The notes beneath the pieces were generated by a model, which was not told where the DNA came from, made no database searches, and saw only the letters and a list, made by a program, of their open reading frames with translations. DNA of 6,880 nt from Spirochaetia bacterium UBA5368 (GTDB lineage Bacteria; Spirochaetota; UBA4802; UBA5368): assembly GCA_002407865.1 (NCBI GenBank), contig DHPI01000065.1:216954-223833 (forward strand). The letters are read 5' to 3'. Below, piece by piece: positions 6,029 through 6,880 of this stretch. The number at the start of each line of letters is the position of its first letter. Position 1 is the stretch's first letter. The translations under genes and the position numbers were made by a program.

Positions 6029-6880
6029 CTAATTTTTGACATATTTTTTCGCCTCACGCACAAAGCAGCCGTTGAAATTTTCACATCCGGCGCAATACGC
6101 GTCATCTATGTCAAAATCGAGATCGTCACACAGATTTTCTTCATCATCACCGATAATGATTTTATGCCGTACATATTGGACCTCGTCATCGGTAAGTGAA
6201 TCGAGCCCGCCGTCCCGTAACTTTCTCAATAGTGCAATCTGGTGGGTTTTTTCTTCATTCTCGACGCCGGAAATTTTTGTTTTTACCGACGTTACGTATT
6301 CATCTCTGCGTTTGCCGAGATTCGCCTTGAACATCTTTGTTTTAAAGCGGATCTGACTTCGATTAAAAATATAAAAATATACAAGACCAAAAAATAAACC
6401 GCCAAGGTGGCCGACATGAGAGATACTGCTCTGGCTGCCAAACAATTCAAGATATAATTCGAGCGCACCATACAGCACCACAAGGTATTTCGATTTAATC
6501 GGCAACACGAAAAAGAGGAGTATTTCAACGTTCGGATATAACATGCCAAATGCGAGCAGCAGGCCGAACACAGCGCCCGACGCGCCGATGGTGGGGGACC
6601 AGAAACCCGCTCCGCCCGAAATCAGGTTGATGGCAAAAATTGATAGTCCCGCCCCGATGCCGCAGAACATGTAATATGTTAAAAATTTTTTTCCGCCCCA
6701 GGCCTGCTCAATGGGGATTCCAAAAATAAGCAGGGCGTACATATTAAAAAAGATATGCGCAAATCCCGTGGTGCTGTGTAAAAACATGTACGTCACCGCC
6801 TGCCAGACATATCCTTTTGAAACAACCGCCGCGGGGAGAAGGCCCAGGTAATATGTCATCGCGGGTATAGCGATCTGCTG
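6029..6880 (-). CDS. Rhomboid-family intramembrane serine protease, N-terminus beyond the window
   Basis: The frame stays open to the right edge (QQIAIPA precedes the first visible Met at 6859), and the usual first membrane helix is missing, so the gene starts outside. Numbered from that Met: membrane segments lie at about 33-50, 58-80, 92-108, 110-136 (less clear) and 148-166. Signature residues are H35 and N39 (HIFFN), catalytic S94 (GASGAVFG) and catalytic H151 (HLGG). By family knowledge these form the Ser-His dyad that cleaves membrane helices, so an active protease is expected. After about 168 comes a cytosolic tail. Residues 209-233 (ALLRKLRDGGLDSLTDDEV...) match the short helical motif often found after bacterial rhomboids (DUF6576-like: 'G...SLT..E'). 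A very acidic stretch (238-253) and a terminal Cys cluster (C244, C256, C259, C265) follow. Substrate unknown. The stop (TAG) is 194 bases upstream of PPDK, which probably has its own promoter. Confidence 0.93.
   Translation of the reverse strand, partial: QQIAIPAMTYYLGLLPAAVVSKGYVWQAVTYMFLHSTTGFAHIFFNMYALLIFGIPIEQAWGGKKFLTYYMFCGIGAGLSIFAINLISGGAGFWSPTIGASGAVFGLLLAFGMLYPNVEILLFFVLPIKSKYLVVLYGALELYLELFGSQSSISHVGHLGGLFFGLVYFYIFNRSQIRFKTKMFKANLGKRRDEYVTSVKTKISGVENEEKTHQIALLRKLRDGGLDSLTDDEVQYVRHKIIIGDDEENLCDDLDFDIDDAYCAGCENFNGCFVREAKKYVKN

Noticed and set aside
6857..6859. Treating the first visible Met as the rhomboid start
   Set aside because: The frame continues open to the window edge, no Shine-Dalgarno precedes this ATG, and the first membrane helix expected in rhomboids is missing, so the real start is outside.

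Overview
The window is a compact bacterial segment with every credible gene on the minus strand. Read in transcription order (high to low coordinates) they are: a 5'-truncated rhomboid intramembrane protease, a pyruvate phosphate dikinase (PPDK), an exported TPR protein, an exported M23-family cell-wall peptidase with Ig-like domains, and the start of a probable alpha-toroid (prenyltransferase/squalene-cyclase-like) protein that runs off the left edge. Signal peptides followed by periplasmic-type domains suggest a diderm (Gram-negative-type) bacterium. Base composition looks roughly balanced. Spirochaetes or a related lineage would fit the gene types, but nothing here fixes the taxon. I see no tRNA, rRNA, IS element, CRISPR array or phage gene.

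Layout. 6880-6029 is the rhomboid. 6028-5835 is a 194-base gap with a candidate promoter, a leader hairpin followed by a T-run, and a strong Shine-Dalgarno for PPDK. 5834-2991 is PPDK, a 947-residue enzyme with all recognisable catalytic residues and a 43-residue Lys/Ala/Pro tail after the normal C-terminus. 2990-2930 holds a perfect 11-bp hairpin. 2929-2204 is the TPR protein and 2091-382 the M23 peptidase. One base later, at 380, the last gene starts. The largest gap is 194 bases.

How the genes may work together. PPDK is central carbon metabolism (pyruvate/PEP interconversion). The TPR, M23 and rhomboid proteins belong to the envelope. Shared strand and short gaps allow co-transcription from PPDK onward, but nothing shows a single pathway. 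The two most unusual signals are at the PPDK 3' end. One is the histone-H1-like basic tail on a metabolic enzyme. The other is an arrangement resembling a -1 ribosomal frameshift site: an in-frame A7 heptamer at the stop codon, a strong hairpin 10 bases on, and a -1 frame that crosses the gap and stops in an ATGA overlap with the TPR start codon. Apart from these, the window looks like ordinary chromosomal housekeeping and envelope genes.
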